Shown piece by piece: positions 1-8,961 of a stretch of 32,962 bases of DNA (the first letter of the stretch is position 1; each line of letters begins with the position of its first letter). The DNA comes from CADCVW01 sp035644935. GTDB lineage: Bacteria > Pseudomonadota > Alphaproteobacteria > Sphingomonadales > Sphingomonadaceae. The position numbers and the translations under genes were made by a program. Where the stretch lies: assembly GCA_035644935.1 (NCBI GenBank), contig DASQNO010000068.1:1-32962 (forward strand). The letters are read 5' to 3'. The notes beneath the pieces are model-generated. The model worked only from the letters and a program-made list of their open reading frames with translations. It made no database searches and had not been told where the DNA came from.

Positions 1-1
1 T

Positions 2-672
<671 letters not shown>

Positions 673-676
<4 letters not shown>

Positions 677-933
677 CCGACCTTTTCGTCGAGGCTGTCG
701 GCTGGATCGGCGCGCTGCTGATCCTGGCGGGCTATGCGCTGCTCACCTCCGGCCGGGTGACCGCGCAATCGCCCTTGTACCAGTGGCTCAATGTCGTCGG
801 CGCCGCCGGCTTCATCGTCAACGGCGTAGCAAACGAGGCCTATCCCTCGGCGGGGTTGAACATCGTCTGGATGGGCATCGGAGCCGTCGCCTTATGGAAC
901 ATCGCCCGAAGAAGAGGCCAGGCTCCGGTTTGA
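673..933 (+). CDS. Small inner-membrane protein, CBU_0592-like
   Basis: An 86-residue protein starting at GTG (673) inside the stop region of acnA. It is mostly hydrophobic, with three probable membrane segments at about residues 8-27, 38-54 and 62-78 and a basic tail (IARRRGQ). Pattern and size fit the CBU_0592 family of uncharacterised proteobacterial membrane proteins, which I name from memory. No catalytic residues can be proposed. The stop overlaps the likely TTG start of the cyclase gene, so acnA, this gene and the cyclase look like one transcription unit. Confidence 0.7.
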
Positions 934-1583
934 GGCTGATCGACCTCAGTCACGTGATCGAGGCGGGCATGACGACCTTCAAGGGTCTGCCCGGCCCGCA
1001 TATCTGCGACTATTGGACGCGCGAGGCGTCGGCGACGGGGTATGATGACGGGTCGAGCTTCCAGATCGGGCGCATCGACATGGTCGCCAATACGGGCACC
1101 TATGTCGACGCGCCGTTCCACCGCTACGCCGACGGCAAGGACCTGGCCGCGCTCGATCTGGCGTCGCTTGCCTGCCTCGACGGGATCGTCGTCCGGCGGC
1201 CACACGCGGCGGGCCTCGCCACTGACGCGGCGGATCTCGGTGGCCTGGACGTGCGCGGCAAGGCGGTGCTGATCCACACCGGCTGGGACCGGCACTGGCG
1301 CCAGGAGGCGTACTTCACCGATCACCCGTTTCTAAACGGAGCCGCCGCCGAGTGGCTGGTCGCGGAAGGCGCGGCATTCGTCGGCATCGACAGCCACAAT
1401 ATCGACGACACGCGCACCCGCGCGCGGCCCGTGCACAGCCTGCTGCTGGGCGCCGACATTCCGATCGGCGAGCACCTGACCAACCTGGGCGCGCTGCCCG
1501 ATACGGGCTTCCGTTTCTCCGCCGTGCCCCCCAAGGTCGCGGGCATGGGGACGTTCCCGGTCAGGGCCTTCGCCGAAATCTAG
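930..1583 (+). CDS. Cyclase-family (kynurenine formamidase-like) metal hydrolase
   Basis: A 217-residue protein of the cyclase family (PF04199), whose members hydrolyse formamides or isatin-type rings with bound metal. The start chosen is TTG at 930, overlapping the upstream stop, because translation then begins directly with RLIDLSHVIEAGM, the usual N-terminus. Later motifs VGIDSHNIDD and PVHSLLL-GADIPIGEHLTNL are typical. The metal motif, normally HxGTHxDxPxH, reads NTGTYVDAPFH (about residues 55-65), so two of the histidines are Asn and Tyr. The substrate is therefore uncertain and kynurenine formamidase activity should not be assumed. It converges on the next gene with overlapping stop codons (shared CTAG). 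Confidence 0.8.
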   Translation: MRLIDLSHVIEAGMTTFKGLPGPHICDYWTREASATGYDDGSSFQIGRIDMVANTGTYVDAPFHRYADGKDLAALDLASLACLDGIVVRRPHAAGLATDAADLGGLDVRGKAVLIHTGWDRHWRQEAYFTDHPFLNGAAAEWLVAEGAAFVGIDSHNIDDTRTRARPVHSLLLGADIPIGEHLTNLGALPDTGFRFSAVPPKVAGMGTFPVRAFAEI

Positions 1584-2077
1584 CCGTCCAGCGCCGCGCG
1601 CAACGCATCCTTGCTCATCGCCGAACGTCCCTTGATCCCACGCGCCTTGGCCCGCGCCAGCAGGTCCGCCTTCGTTTCCACATGGTGCCGCACCCGCGAC
1701 GCCTTCGCCGCCACATCCTCGGGCTGGGCGGAGAACTGCTTGCCCTCCGCCAGGGCCTTCTTCTTGGCCTCCGTCGTGCGGGCATATTCCTCCTCGCTCA
1801 TCGCCTCGCGCGCCGCCTTGGGCAGGTAACGCTCGCCGCTCTCGAGGCTCTCGGCCCCCGACTTGGTGCCCCATTCCTCTTCTGTCCATTCGACGAGGTG
1901 ATTGTGCGGGTCCCGTTCACCCAGATAGCCGCCACCGCGCTTCTGGTACTCCCGGGCGGCCATCTGCGCCTTGCGCGCCGACCACTGACCGGGCCTGCCG
2001 CCCTTTTCGCCTGCGGTGATCTCGGCTTTGACCTCCTCCCAAAGACTTGGGTCGGACTTCTCGGCGGTGGCGGACAT
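1580..2077 (-). CDS. Small highly charged protein of unknown function
   Basis: A 165-residue hydrophilic protein rich in Lys, Glu, Ala and Arg. The start at 2077 (MSATAEKSDPSLW) was preferred over an upstream in-frame ATG at 2233 because the longer form would run into the ygfZ gene. The N-terminal half, with WEEVKAEITAGEKGGRPGQWSARKAQ, resembles DUF5872-type proteins (from memory). The C-terminal 40 residues (KADLLARAKARGIKGRSAMSKDAL) look like a Rho-N/SAP-type helix pair that may bind nucleic acid. No membrane segment or signal peptide is present. Only 31 bases separate it from the end of ygfZ, which lies upstream on the same strand. Confidence 0.75.
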   Translation of the reverse strand: MSATAEKSDPSLWEEVKAEITAGEKGGRPGQWSARKAQMAAREYQKRGGGYLGERDPHNHLVEWTEEEWGTKSGAESLESGERYLPKAAREAMSEEEYARTTEAKKKALAEGKQFSAQPEDVAAKASRVRHHVETKADLLARAKARGIKGRSAMSKDALRAALDG

Positions 2078-2108
2078 GGGCGACGACTCCTCGGTCGGCA
2101 AACGGGAG

Positions 2109-2825
2109 TCAGGCGGCGAGGGTTCCAGCCAGCCACGTGGGCACGATCGCGCCATCCAAGTCCTCAACCCGGCGATGCTCAACGGCAAGGCCCAGATCGG
2201 GATAGACGATTCGCGTGCGCGCGCCTTCCGCAACTGTGGGTACCACCACTAGCCGCCGTCCCACCTTGGAGCGGTGATGCATGCGGGCGGTGTTCTCCTG
2301 CCCGACATAGCAACCCTTGGTGAAGCTCACCCCGTTGAGCTCGCGCGCATTGCATTCCAGCCAGAGCGTCTTGTCGGACCCAAGCTCGGCCAAACCTTCG
2401 GTAACACCGAATGAAAGCCTGTGCCCATGCCAAGCGCCGCCTTCGGGCCCGTTGTCGGGCGCAAGCCAGCGCTTGCCCAAGGCGGGGAGGCGCGGGTCGG
2501 CGGGCGCCTCGGCCTCGGGCGCCCAGTGCACGCACAAAGTGGGCTCCCGTTCAATGCTGATCGCCCGGCGCAGGCGGTACATCGTCAGTCGCCGTGCCAG
2601 GTCGCCCGCCGCCGCCCGCTCGCAGTCGACCAGCACGTCTGGGCCGTCCGCCCACAGGACGAAGTCGAACAACGCCTTGCCTTGTGGCGTCAGCAGCCCC
2701 GCCCAGAGCGGGCGGCCGGGCGCGAGATCGTTCAGGTCGTTGGTGACAAGCCCCTGCAGGAACGCGCGCACGTCCTCGCCGGCCAAGCGGAGGAGGGCAC
2801 GGTCGGGGAGGGTGGTCGCGGGCAT
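2109..2825 (-). CDS. ygfZ: Folate-binding protein YgfZ / CAF17-like
   Basis: A 238-residue member of the GcvT-like YgfZ family, which uses tetrahydrofolate to help maintain or repair Fe-S clusters. The family signature KGCYVGQE is present near residue 168, inside FTKGCYVGQENTARMH, with the conserved cysteine. The N-terminus (LPDRALLRLAGEDVRAFLQG) is the usual start of the family. The proximity to aconitase, a major Fe-S enzyme, is suggestive but not proof of a link. It is divergent from pyrC across a 62-base gap that must hold both promoters. Confidence 0.9.
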   Translation of the reverse strand: MPATTLPDRALLRLAGEDVRAFLQGLVTNDLNDLAPGRPLWAGLLTPQGKALFDFVLWADGPDVLVDCERAAAGDLARRLTMYRLRRAISIEREPTLCVHWAPEAEAPADPRLPALGKRWLAPDNGPEGGAWHGHRLSFGVTEGLAELGSDKTLWLECNARELNGVSFTKGCYVGQENTARMHHRSKVGRRLVVVPTVAEGARTRIVYPDLGLAVEHRRVEDLDGAIVPTWLAGTLAA

Positions 2826-2887
2826 GAGGCCTAGTTAAGGCTCCCCGGGCGCGAACCCAAGCCGCGAGCCGGAGCCGGAGCCCACGC

Positions 2888-3916
2888 ATGGCCGATACCC
2901 TGACCATCCGGCGCCCCGACGACTGGCACGTCCACCTGCGCGACGACGACATGCTGCGTGCGGTCGTCGGCTATACGGCGCGCACGTTCGCGCGGGCGAT
3001 CGTCATGCCCAACCTGTGGCCGCCCGTGACGACCGCTGCGGCGGGGGCGGCCTACCGGACGCGGATCCTCGCTGCTCTGCCGTCAGGCGCGGGCTTCACG
3101 CCGCTGATGACGTGCTACCTGACGGACGGCACCGACCCGCAGGATCTGGCCGGCGGCTTCGCCTCCGGCGTCTTCACCGCCGCCAAGCTCTATCCGGCCG
3201 GCGCGACCACCAATTCCGCGCATGGGGTTACGGAGGTCGCCAACATTCACGCGGTGCTGGACCGGATGCAGGCGATCGGCATGCCTCTGCTGGTGCACGG
3301 CGAAGTGACCGATCCCGCGGTCGATATCTTCGACCGCGAAGCCGTGTTCATCGACCGCATTCTCGTTCCGCTGACCAGAAATTTCCCGGCGGTGCGCGTG
3401 GTGTTCGAACATGTGACCACCGTTGATGCGGTGCAGTTCGTCCAAGGCGCAGGGCCGATGGTCGGCGCGACGATCACGCCCCAGCACCTCCACCTGAACC
3501 GCAACGCGATCTTCGCCGGCGGCATTCGGCCCCACGCCTACTGCCTGCCGGTGCTGAAGCGCGAACGCCACCGCCTCGCGCTTCGCTCCGCCGTTACTTC
3601 AGGCTCGGCCAAGTTCTTCCTGGGAACCGACAGCGCGCCGCACGCCGTTACGGCCAAAGAGGCCGCTTGCGGCTGCGCCGGCATCTTCAACGCCCCCCAT
3701 GCGCTGGAAAGCTACGCCGCGGTCTTCGAAGAGGAAGGCGCGCTGGACCTCCTCGAGGCTTTCGCGTCCGAAAACGGGCCGCGCTTCTACGGCCTGCCGC
3801 TGAACGAAGACCGAGTGACGCTAGAACGCGCGGAAGTCGCCGTCCCCGAGCGAATAGCCGATCTTGTTCCCTTGCACGCCGGCCAGACGCTCGGTTGGCG
3901 CCTGATCGGCAGTTAA
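2888..3916 (+). CDS. pyrC: Dihydroorotase, class II
   Basis: A 342-residue amidohydrolase that closes carbamoyl-aspartate to dihydroorotate in pyrimidine synthesis. Visible motifs are DWHVHLRDD near residues 12-20 (two metal-binding His), the carbamylated-lysine segment AAKLYPAGATTNS near residue 99, VHGE near 137, FEHVTT near 175 and GTDSAPH near 247. Length and motif order match E. coli PyrC. GGAG-containing purines lie just upstream of the ATG. It ends 33 bases from the end of the convergent eipA gene. Confidence 0.96.
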   Translation: MADTLTIRRPDDWHVHLRDDDMLRAVVGYTARTFARAIVMPNLWPPVTTAAAGAAYRTRILAALPSGAGFTPLMTCYLTDGTDPQDLAGGFASGVFTAAKLYPAGATTNSAHGVTEVANIHAVLDRMQAIGMPLLVHGEVTDPAVDIFDREAVFIDRILVPLTRNFPAVRVVFEHVTTVDAVQFVQGAGPMVGATITPQHLHLNRNAIFAGGIRPHAYCLPVLKRERHRLALRSAVTSGSAKFFLGTDSAPHAVTAKEAACGCAGIFNAPHALESYAAVFEEEGALDLLEAFASENGPRFYGLPLNEDRVTLERAEVAVPERIADLVPLHAGQTLGWRLIGS

Positions 3917-3949
3917 CCCTCGATCGAAGTATCACTCTGATCGAAAGCT

Positions 3950-4672
3950 TCAGAACGGCAGCCAGCTGTTCTTCTTGGAAAAGCGCATATAGCCGACGTT
4001 CGCGCCCAGCCGCACGCCCGCGCCCAGCCGCACGGGGATCAGAACCACGTCCCCGCGCTTCAGATACGCCGCGGTGAAGCCGCCGACGAGGTACGCCTTG
4101 CCCTCCGCCGCCGGGTAGGCCTTGAACAGGTCTTCGCCGTCATCGAGATTGTAGACCAGGACGAAGACCTTGTTGGCGTCCGCGCCGGCGTCGAAGCCCA
4201 CTGTCGGCCCGCGCCAATGGACTTTGCGCTCGCCTTCGATCTTGTGGAACAGCGTGCCCGACCCGTACTTGGCGCCGATGCCGATGGCGGCGCTCGCCTC
4301 CTTGCCGGTGATGTACCCGATCGGCTGGCCCTGATCCTTCAATATGTCCTCGATGAGATTGGCCAGGCCCGCCGCGCCGCGCCCGAACACGCCTTCGGCG
4401 GCGACGAGCACGTCGTCGCTCTGAACGCGCTGTTTGTCGGCGGCGGTTGCCTGGCTGATCGTCACGTCGTTGGCGGGGGCGGTCGACTCGGGCGCCGGCG
4501 CCGGCGGGGCCACCGCGGTTGGCGCGGGTTCCGCGAAGCCCGGCTCCACCTCTCCCGTCTCCTCGACGCCGCCCGGGGGCGCCAGATCCGCGTCCGCGCT
4601 CTGCGCCCAGACCGTTACGGGCGCCAGGCTCAGGGCCAGCGCGGCCGCCACGTTCAACAGGAAGTTCTTCAT
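3950..4672 (-). CDS. eipA: EipA family envelope integrity protein (DUF1134)
   Basis: A 240-residue exported protein. The start at 4672 gives a clear signal peptide (KNFLLNVAAALALSLAPVTVWAQ); a longer frame up to 4738 adds nothing recognisable. Residues 24-70 are a Pro/Ala/Glu-rich linker, and the rest is the DUF1134 beta-barrel domain, with FGRGAAGLANLIE, GYITGKEASAAIGIGAKYG and a C-terminal KKNSWLPF. DUF1134 proteins are restricted mainly to alphaproteobacteria; in Brucella and Caulobacter EipA supports cell-envelope integrity. Position next to pyrC carries no functional hint. Confidence 0.88.
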   Translation of the reverse strand: MKNFLLNVAAALALSLAPVTVWAQSADADLAPPGGVEETGEVEPGFAEPAPTAVAPPAPAPESTAPANDVTISQATAADKQRVQSDDVLVAAEGVFGRGAAGLANLIEDILKDQGQPIGYITGKEASAAIGIGAKYGSGTLFHKIEGERKVHWRGPTVGFDAGADANKVFVLVYNLDDGEDLFKAYPAAEGKAYLVGGFTAAYLKRGDVVLIPVRLGAGVRLGANVGYMRFSKKNSWLPF

Positions 4673-4789
4673 TGCACCCACCCCACCGATCCTGCGGAGA
4701 GTTAGCGCGAGCCGAGCTTGCGCTGCAATGAACGGCAAGGGCGTTGATGGATGCGCATCCCGCCGCTATAGCCCCGCGCTTGCCGACCC

Positions 4790-4882
4790 GGAGACGTGGG
4801 TGAGTGGCTGAAACCAGCGGTTTGCTAAACCGCCGTACCGGGTTTACTGGTACCGAGGGTTCGAATCCCTCCGTCTCCGCCA
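4790..4882 (+). tRNA. tRNA-Ser (GCU), with encoded CCA
   Basis: The 93-base gene folds with acceptor stem GGAGACG/CGTCTCC, a long variable arm typical of serine tRNAs (about 4835-4855), anticodon loop TTGCTAA with anticodon GCU, and a TTCGAAT T-loop. The CCA end is encoded at 4880-4882. Its 3' end is the apparent attachment site of the adjoining decayed island, because a broken P4-type integrase begins about 110 bases downstream. Confidence 0.95.
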
Positions 4883-4885
4883 CTT

Positions 4886-4962
4886 GCTGTTTTCAGCATG
4901 TTTCCGGCCGTCCCAAATTTCTGACTATCCTGGTTCTTCGTAGGGGAAGCTGTTTCAGCATG
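4886..4962 (+). repeat. Direct repeat pair between tRNA-Ser and integrase
   Basis: GCTGTTTTCAGCATG at 4886-4900 recurs, one base shorter, as GCTGTTTCAGCATG at 4949-4962. A third partial copy (CTTGCTGTTCCC) starts at 4966. They lie between the tRNA 3' end and the integrase start, where tyrosine recombinases usually have arm-binding sites. That role is inferred. Confidence 0.5.
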
Positions 4963-4993
4963 TCCCTTGCTGTTCCCGTGTATTCCGTGCCTA

Positions 4994-6229
4994 ATGACGG
5001 AACAGATGGTGTCGGGTCCGAATGTGGCAAAGCTGACAGCGATGAAGGTGCAGAAGGCTCTCCCTGGGCGGTACGCCGATGAGAACGGGCTGTACCTGCT
5101 CGTCAAACCTTCGGGCACGAGGTCGTGGGTGCTGCGCATCGTATTGAACGGTCGTCGCCGCGACTTTGGTCTTGGTTCGGTTCCTTCGACTCGCCGCCAC
5201 CGGGGATGGATGGCGTCCCCCTTGGACAGCGCAAGGTTCTGTCTCTGCAAGAAGCCCGAGCCAAAGCTAGCGAAGGGCGCGTTTACGCCAAGGCGGGGCT
5301 GGACCCGACCGTAGAGTGGGCGAAGGTCACGAAGGCCACGCCTACCTTCGAAGAGGCGGCGCGGCAGTTCCACGACAACAACAAAGCCGGGTGGAAGAAC
5401 GTCGAGCACGCGGCGAAATGGCTGACGACGTTGGAAGCCTACGCCTTTCCGTCGATCGGCAAGGAGTTGCCCGAACGCATCGACGGCCCGATGATCTAGA
5501 GCGTGCTTAGCCCGATCTGGCAGGCAAAGCCGGGAACCGCGCGCCGGGTCCGCCAGCGCATCGGGACGGTTCTGGATTACGCGAAGGCGCACGGGTGGCG
5601 TTCGACGGATGCGCCGATGCGGGCACTGGCGCAGATTGCATCGAAGCAGACGACCAAGGCCGGGCACTTCGCGGCCATGCCTTATTCCGATCTGCCGACG
5701 TTCATGTCGCGGCTTGGCGACGCAGGGGCACGGTGGGTCGCATGGCGCTGCGCTTCGCGGTGCTGACTGCGGCGCGCTCCGGCGAAGTGCGGGGTGCGAC
5801 GTGGACGAGATTGATCTGGATCGTGCCGTGTGCACTATCCCGGCCAAGCGCATGAAGGCCGGTGAAGCTCACTCCGTGCCACTGTCCGACGCCGCGCTGG
5901 CCGTGCTTCGCGAGGCGCAGGGCTTCGTCTCGGGACGTGTAGGCGAGCCGGTGGTTCCCGGCATAAAGGGCAAGCCCCTGTCTGACATGACACTGGCGAA
6001 AGCGCTGTGGGTGTCGGGCGGCGACGGCGCGATGGTCCACGGCATGCGATCGGCGTTCCGCCATTGGGTCGCGGAGATGATGCCGACCGTCCCCGGCGAT
6101 GTCGCGGAGGCGGCGCTTGCTCATGCCATCGCCAACAAAACAGAGGCGGCATATCGCCGCGCCAAGTACCTCGACCAACGGCGCGATCTGTCAGCTCAGG
6201 CTCGTCCATGTCCTTCATGTCCTTCATGA
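4994..6229 (+). pseudogene. P4-type tyrosine integrase, broken by frameshifts and a stop
   Basis: The pieces together read as one P4-family integrase. The N-terminal arm domain starts with VAKLTAMKVQKALPGRYADE and continues to RRDFGLGSV (to about 5185). The frame then shifts before VLSLQEARAKASEGR. An in-frame TAG at 5497 interrupts the core-binding domain between DGPMI and SVLSPIWQAKPG. Two more shifts near 5735 and 5805 separate FAVLTAARSGEVRGATW (catalytic Arg) from DEIDLDRAVCTIPAKRMKAG. The box HGMRSAFRHW (His and Arg) and the nucleophile region AAYRRAKYLDQRRDL are intact. The C-terminus after RRDL is unlike the family. All catalytic residues survive but no full product can be made, so the island is probably no longer self-mobile. 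Confidence 0.9.
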
Positions 6230-6496
6230 TCTCGCCGACGGCAACCTTTGTCACCGTGAGTTTGGCGTTATCGCTCTGACTTATGCCTCTCAGTCGCACA
6301 GCCCGCGACGTGATCGAAGGCTGGGGCAAGCTTGCTATCCTAAGTCGCACATTCAGCGCATCCTCGTAGACAGCTCCAATGATCGAGGTCCGATTGTAGG
6401 GTGTCATGTGGCCGTGATCATATTTGATGATCTTGCAGGAGTCTGGGCAACTAGAGACTGAGCCCGGTACGAACCGTATGGCGCCCGCGAGGCCGG
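6230..6496. other. Non-coding remnant DNA in island
   Basis: No credible gene is seen here. A minus-strand open stretch from an ATG at 6407 (MTPYNRTSIIGAVYEDALNV) runs back through the tail of the integrase pseudogene. It has no recognisable domain and is probably open by chance or a leftover. Confidence 0.4.
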
Positions 6497-6583
6497 TTAG
6501 CGGTCGCGTTCTTGGGGCGAGTCCACGCCGGTAGTAAGGGTGTTCTTGTTGCCGCACTCTAGGCAGCGAAGCCGGGCTTGCAT
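6497..6583 (-). pseudogene. Zinc-ribbon-like C-terminal fragment
   Basis: A 28-residue minus-strand fragment reading MQARLRCLECGNKNTLTTGV and ending EERDR-like (SPQERDR). The RLRCxxCG pattern resembles the end of small zinc-ribbon proteins common in alphaproteobacteria. The same frame is open upstream to the slam stop codon (AGNADNFRSM precedes the ATG), so the fragment seems to have lost its 5' half where the slam gene now ends. Only one CxxC pair is present. Confidence 0.3.
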
Positions 6584-6631
6584 GGACCGGAAGTTGTCGG
6601 CGTTCCCTGCTGGCCCGGACCGCGCTGTGCG

Positions 6632-7951
6632 TCAAAAGTCTCGGGTGATGCCGAACTCGACACGGTTGCGAGAGTAGCCGTAGAGCTCGATAGGGCTTTG
6701 GTTGCGCGCGTGCGTGACGCGGACCACCGGTGCGAAACCGCCCATCGTGAGCGGTCGGGCGATCAGGCCGAGCGATGCCTGATAGAGCGTGTCACGTCGG
6801 GCGCGGCCGAAGAAGAAGAAGGGAGCGTCCCCGCGCAGGTGCCGGATCTCGCCGCCCGCATAGGCTGTAAACGCGCCGAGCTGCCGGGTGATTGTAAGGC
6901 CGCCACCGATGCTCCACGACGACAAGGGCGCAGCGCGAGACGCGATGCGAGTGACGTTCGTCGTCGCACGCGCATATAGCCGAGGCGACAAAGCCTTTTC
7001 GACGGCCGCGCTGGCAGTATAGCTCATGTTAGTCGACGAAGCGCTCCGCTGGTTGCGCTCGTGAATGGCTGCCGCGCCCAGCGCGACGGCGGTGGTCGTG
7101 CCCAGTGGAAAGCGAGCCTTGGTGTCGATCCCGTAGCTGTCGCTGGCGTGCTTGCCCCCCTGCCAGCCGCGACCCGCGATTGCGCTGGCGCTGACCTGCG
7201 TGTTTCCGAACCGGAACTGCGGCCCCGCCGACAGGGTAGCGACCGTCTCGTTGGCCGCGCGGTGCTTGTACAGATTGCCTTGGTTGCTGAGCGCGAGCGT
7301 CAAGCGGTGATCGCCCATAGGAAGGCGAGCGAAGAGCTGGCCCGCGAATGCCACGCCCACACCCGATCGCGCGCGCGAGCCTTCGTCCAACGCGAAGGGC
7401 AGGCCGAACGCCGTTACTGTGTCCGAACGTGTCGAGCGGTTGATATTGCTATCGGGCGCGACCGCTACTTCGAAGCTGCCGCCATAGGGCGCCTCGTGCC
7501 GCAGCAGCGATACGATGCGCTCGACCGTTTTGGCGACTTCGGGCGGCAGGCCCGCGGCGTGCGCACGGCGTAGCTCACGTCCCGCAGCGGCGGTCTTGTG
7601 TTGTTCGGCAAGGACACGCCCCAATTCGAGCCTGACGCCCGCGGCGGCGGGCTGTTCGTCGAGCAATGCGCGGTACCAGCGCTCGGCGGCGGGAAGATCA
7701 CGAGCCCGTTCAGCCAGCTTTGCTAGCTGAAAGCGTGCTTCGGCGCGGTACGCAGGAACGCGGTCGGCGAGAACTTGGATCAGGAGCGCACGGGCGCGAA
7801 CGAGATCATTTTCGGCTTCGAGACGGCCGGCTAGTCGGAGCACGTCGGCGGCGGTCAGGCCGGCGCAAGTGCCGGCTACGCAATGAGGCGGGGCTGGCGC
7901 GACCACCGAAGCCTCGGCCGGCGATAATGCGAAAGCGAGGAAGGCAAGCAT
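6632..7951 (-). CDS. SLAM-type surface lipoprotein assembly modifier
   Basis: A 439-residue outer-membrane protein. A weak N-terminal signal (LAFLAFALSPAEA) is followed by TPR-like helices at about 35-150 (LTAADVLRLAGRLEAENDL, LAKLAERARDLPAAERWYRA, LELGRVLAEQ). The SLAM/DUF560 barrel then opens with GGSFEVAVAPDSNINRSTRS near 165 and ends in RNRVEFGITRDF with terminal Phe, a normal barrel end signal. In Neisseria, SLAM proteins move lipoproteins such as TbpB to the outside of the outer membrane. The start at 7951 has a GAAGGG ribosome site nine bases upstream. It lies 26 bases after the stop of a TbpB-like lipoprotein gene, the expected client. It is intact in an otherwise decayed island. Confidence 0.85.
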   Translation of the reverse strand: MLAFLAFALSPAEASVVAPAPPHCVAGTCAGLTAADVLRLAGRLEAENDLVRARALLIQVLADRVPAYRAEARFQLAKLAERARDLPAAERWYRALLDEQPAAAGVRLELGRVLAEQHKTAAAGRELRRAHAAGLPPEVAKTVERIVSLLRHEAPYGGSFEVAVAPDSNINRSTRSDTVTAFGLPFALDEGSRARSGVGVAFAGQLFARLPMGDHRLTLALSNQGNLYKHRAANETVATLSAGPQFRFGNTQVSASAIAGRGWQGGKHASDSYGIDTKARFPLGTTTAVALGAAAIHERNQRSASSTNMSYTASAAVEKALSPRLYARATTNVTRIASRAAPLSSWSIGGGLTITRQLGAFTAYAGGEIRHLRGDAPFFFFGRARRDTLYQASLGLIARPLTMGGFAPVVRVTHARNQSPIELYGYSRNRVEFGITRDF

Positions 7952-7977
7952 TGCCGGCTGCCCTTCGTGCGCGACTG

Positions 7978-8961
7978 CTACTGCTTGCGACCGGCGACTA
8001 CGCCGACGGCAACGAACGTGGTCGTGGATCCCGTCTTCTCGGTAACGTCGAAAGCCATTCCAAACTCGGCCGCCTGAGGCCCGTAGAACTTGCCCCTCAT
8101 ACCGCCGACCAGCGCGCTTCCCGCGTCGCGTTGCAGGACGCCGCCGAAACCAAGTGTACTTTCCACAGCGAAGTTGCGGCCAGTGTTGACGTGGACCCAG
8201 CTTCCGAGCGCCACGTCCGTCCCGCCAGCGACCGGCGTACCGACCAGCGTGAGTCGGGCATCCAGCGTGTTGGCCGTAAAATCAACGGTCATGTCGAAGG
8301 AGGAGTTGCCGAGACCGTACAGAACGGAGGTGTCGCCCTCCTGCCGTGCCGCAGTGCCCACGAAAGCTGAAGACCGGAATCTCGCGACGCCGGCGGGTTG
8401 ATCGGTGCCCAGCGTGGGGACACCGATTACCGCAAGCCCGATGTCAGTGTTCGAGATTCTGTTGCGCGAATATTCGGCATAGCGGGTATAGTTAAATGTG
8501 CCCGGCGCTCCGAATTCTTTGATGTTGAATGTCGTACCCGCAACCGGATCATTTCCGTTGAGGAACGTTTCTTTCCCTACGCTGGTGTAGGTAAGTGTGT
8601 AGGTGTTAGTGGCTGCAGAGTAGTCGATGATGTCCGGTGAGTAGATCGCCCCGCGGTCGGTGAAAGGTTTGCGTGTGTCGATGCCCTCGGAACTAGCTTG
8701 GAAGGACTGGTCGCCGGTCAGCTGATCGTAGGTCTTGTAAGATGCGGCGGGGGTGGCGGGCGTTCCCGTCGAGGTGTTGCCGCCGAAGCCGGTTGGAGGA
8801 GGTGCGGTCGAGGTGCCGCCGCCGAAGCCGGCCGGAGGAGGTCCCGCTGTTGCCGCCGGTAAGCCGGTTGACACCGAGTTCGTTCCTGTGCCGCCGCCGC
8901 ACGCCACGAGCGGGGTCGTCGACAACAACATCATGATGGTCTTTGCCAGCGATCGCGTCAT
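7978..8961 (-). CDS. TbpB-like surface lipoprotein (probable SLAM client)
   Basis: A 327-residue lipoprotein. The signal MTRSLAKTIMMLLSTTPLVAC ends in a lipobox, LVAC, so Cys21 should be lipidated. A low-complexity tether (residues about 22-70) contains the near-repeat PPPAGFGGGTST / PPPTGFGGNTST. The C-terminal 250 residues look like a TbpB/HpuA-type beta-barrel: SFDMTVDFTANTLDARLTL, then LVGGMRGKFYGPQAAEFGMAF and a final FVAVGVVAGRKQ. GxFYGPxAxExG is the classic closing strand of these proteins. Family members bind host transferrin, haemoglobin or haptoglobin; here the ligand is unknown. GGGAGGG precedes the ATG. It is the first gene of a two-gene unit with the SLAM protein. Confidence 0.8.
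   Translation of the reverse strand: MTRSLAKTIMMLLSTTPLVACGGGTGTNSVSTGLPAATAGPPPAGFGGGTSTAPPPTGFGGNTSTGTPATPAASYKTYDQLTGDQSFQASSEGIDTRKPFTDRGAIYSPDIIDYSAATNTYTLTYTSVGKETFLNGNDPVAGTTFNIKEFGAPGTFNYTRYAEYSRNRISNTDIGLAVIGVPTLGTDQPAGVARFRSSAFVGTAARQEGDTSVLYGLGNSSFDMTVDFTANTLDARLTLVGTPVAGGTDVALGSWVHVNTGRNFAVESTLGFGGVLQRDAGSALVGGMRGKFYGPQAAEFGMAFDVTEKTGSTTTFVAVGVVAGRKQ
8758..8862 (-). repeat. Short imperfect tandem repeat in lipoprotein linker
   Basis: Within the linker of the lipoprotein gene a segment of about 50 bases containing GCCGCCGAAGCCGG is duplicated, giving the near-identical peptides PPPAGFGGGTST and PPPTGFGGNTST. Such repeats can change the length of the surface tether by slippage. Confidence 0.6.

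Noticed and set aside
5835..6635. 266-codon minus-strand open frame over the integrase tail
   Set aside because: It overlaps the catalytic C-terminus of the integrase pseudogene and combines unrelated-looking pieces. No domain or ribosome site supports it.
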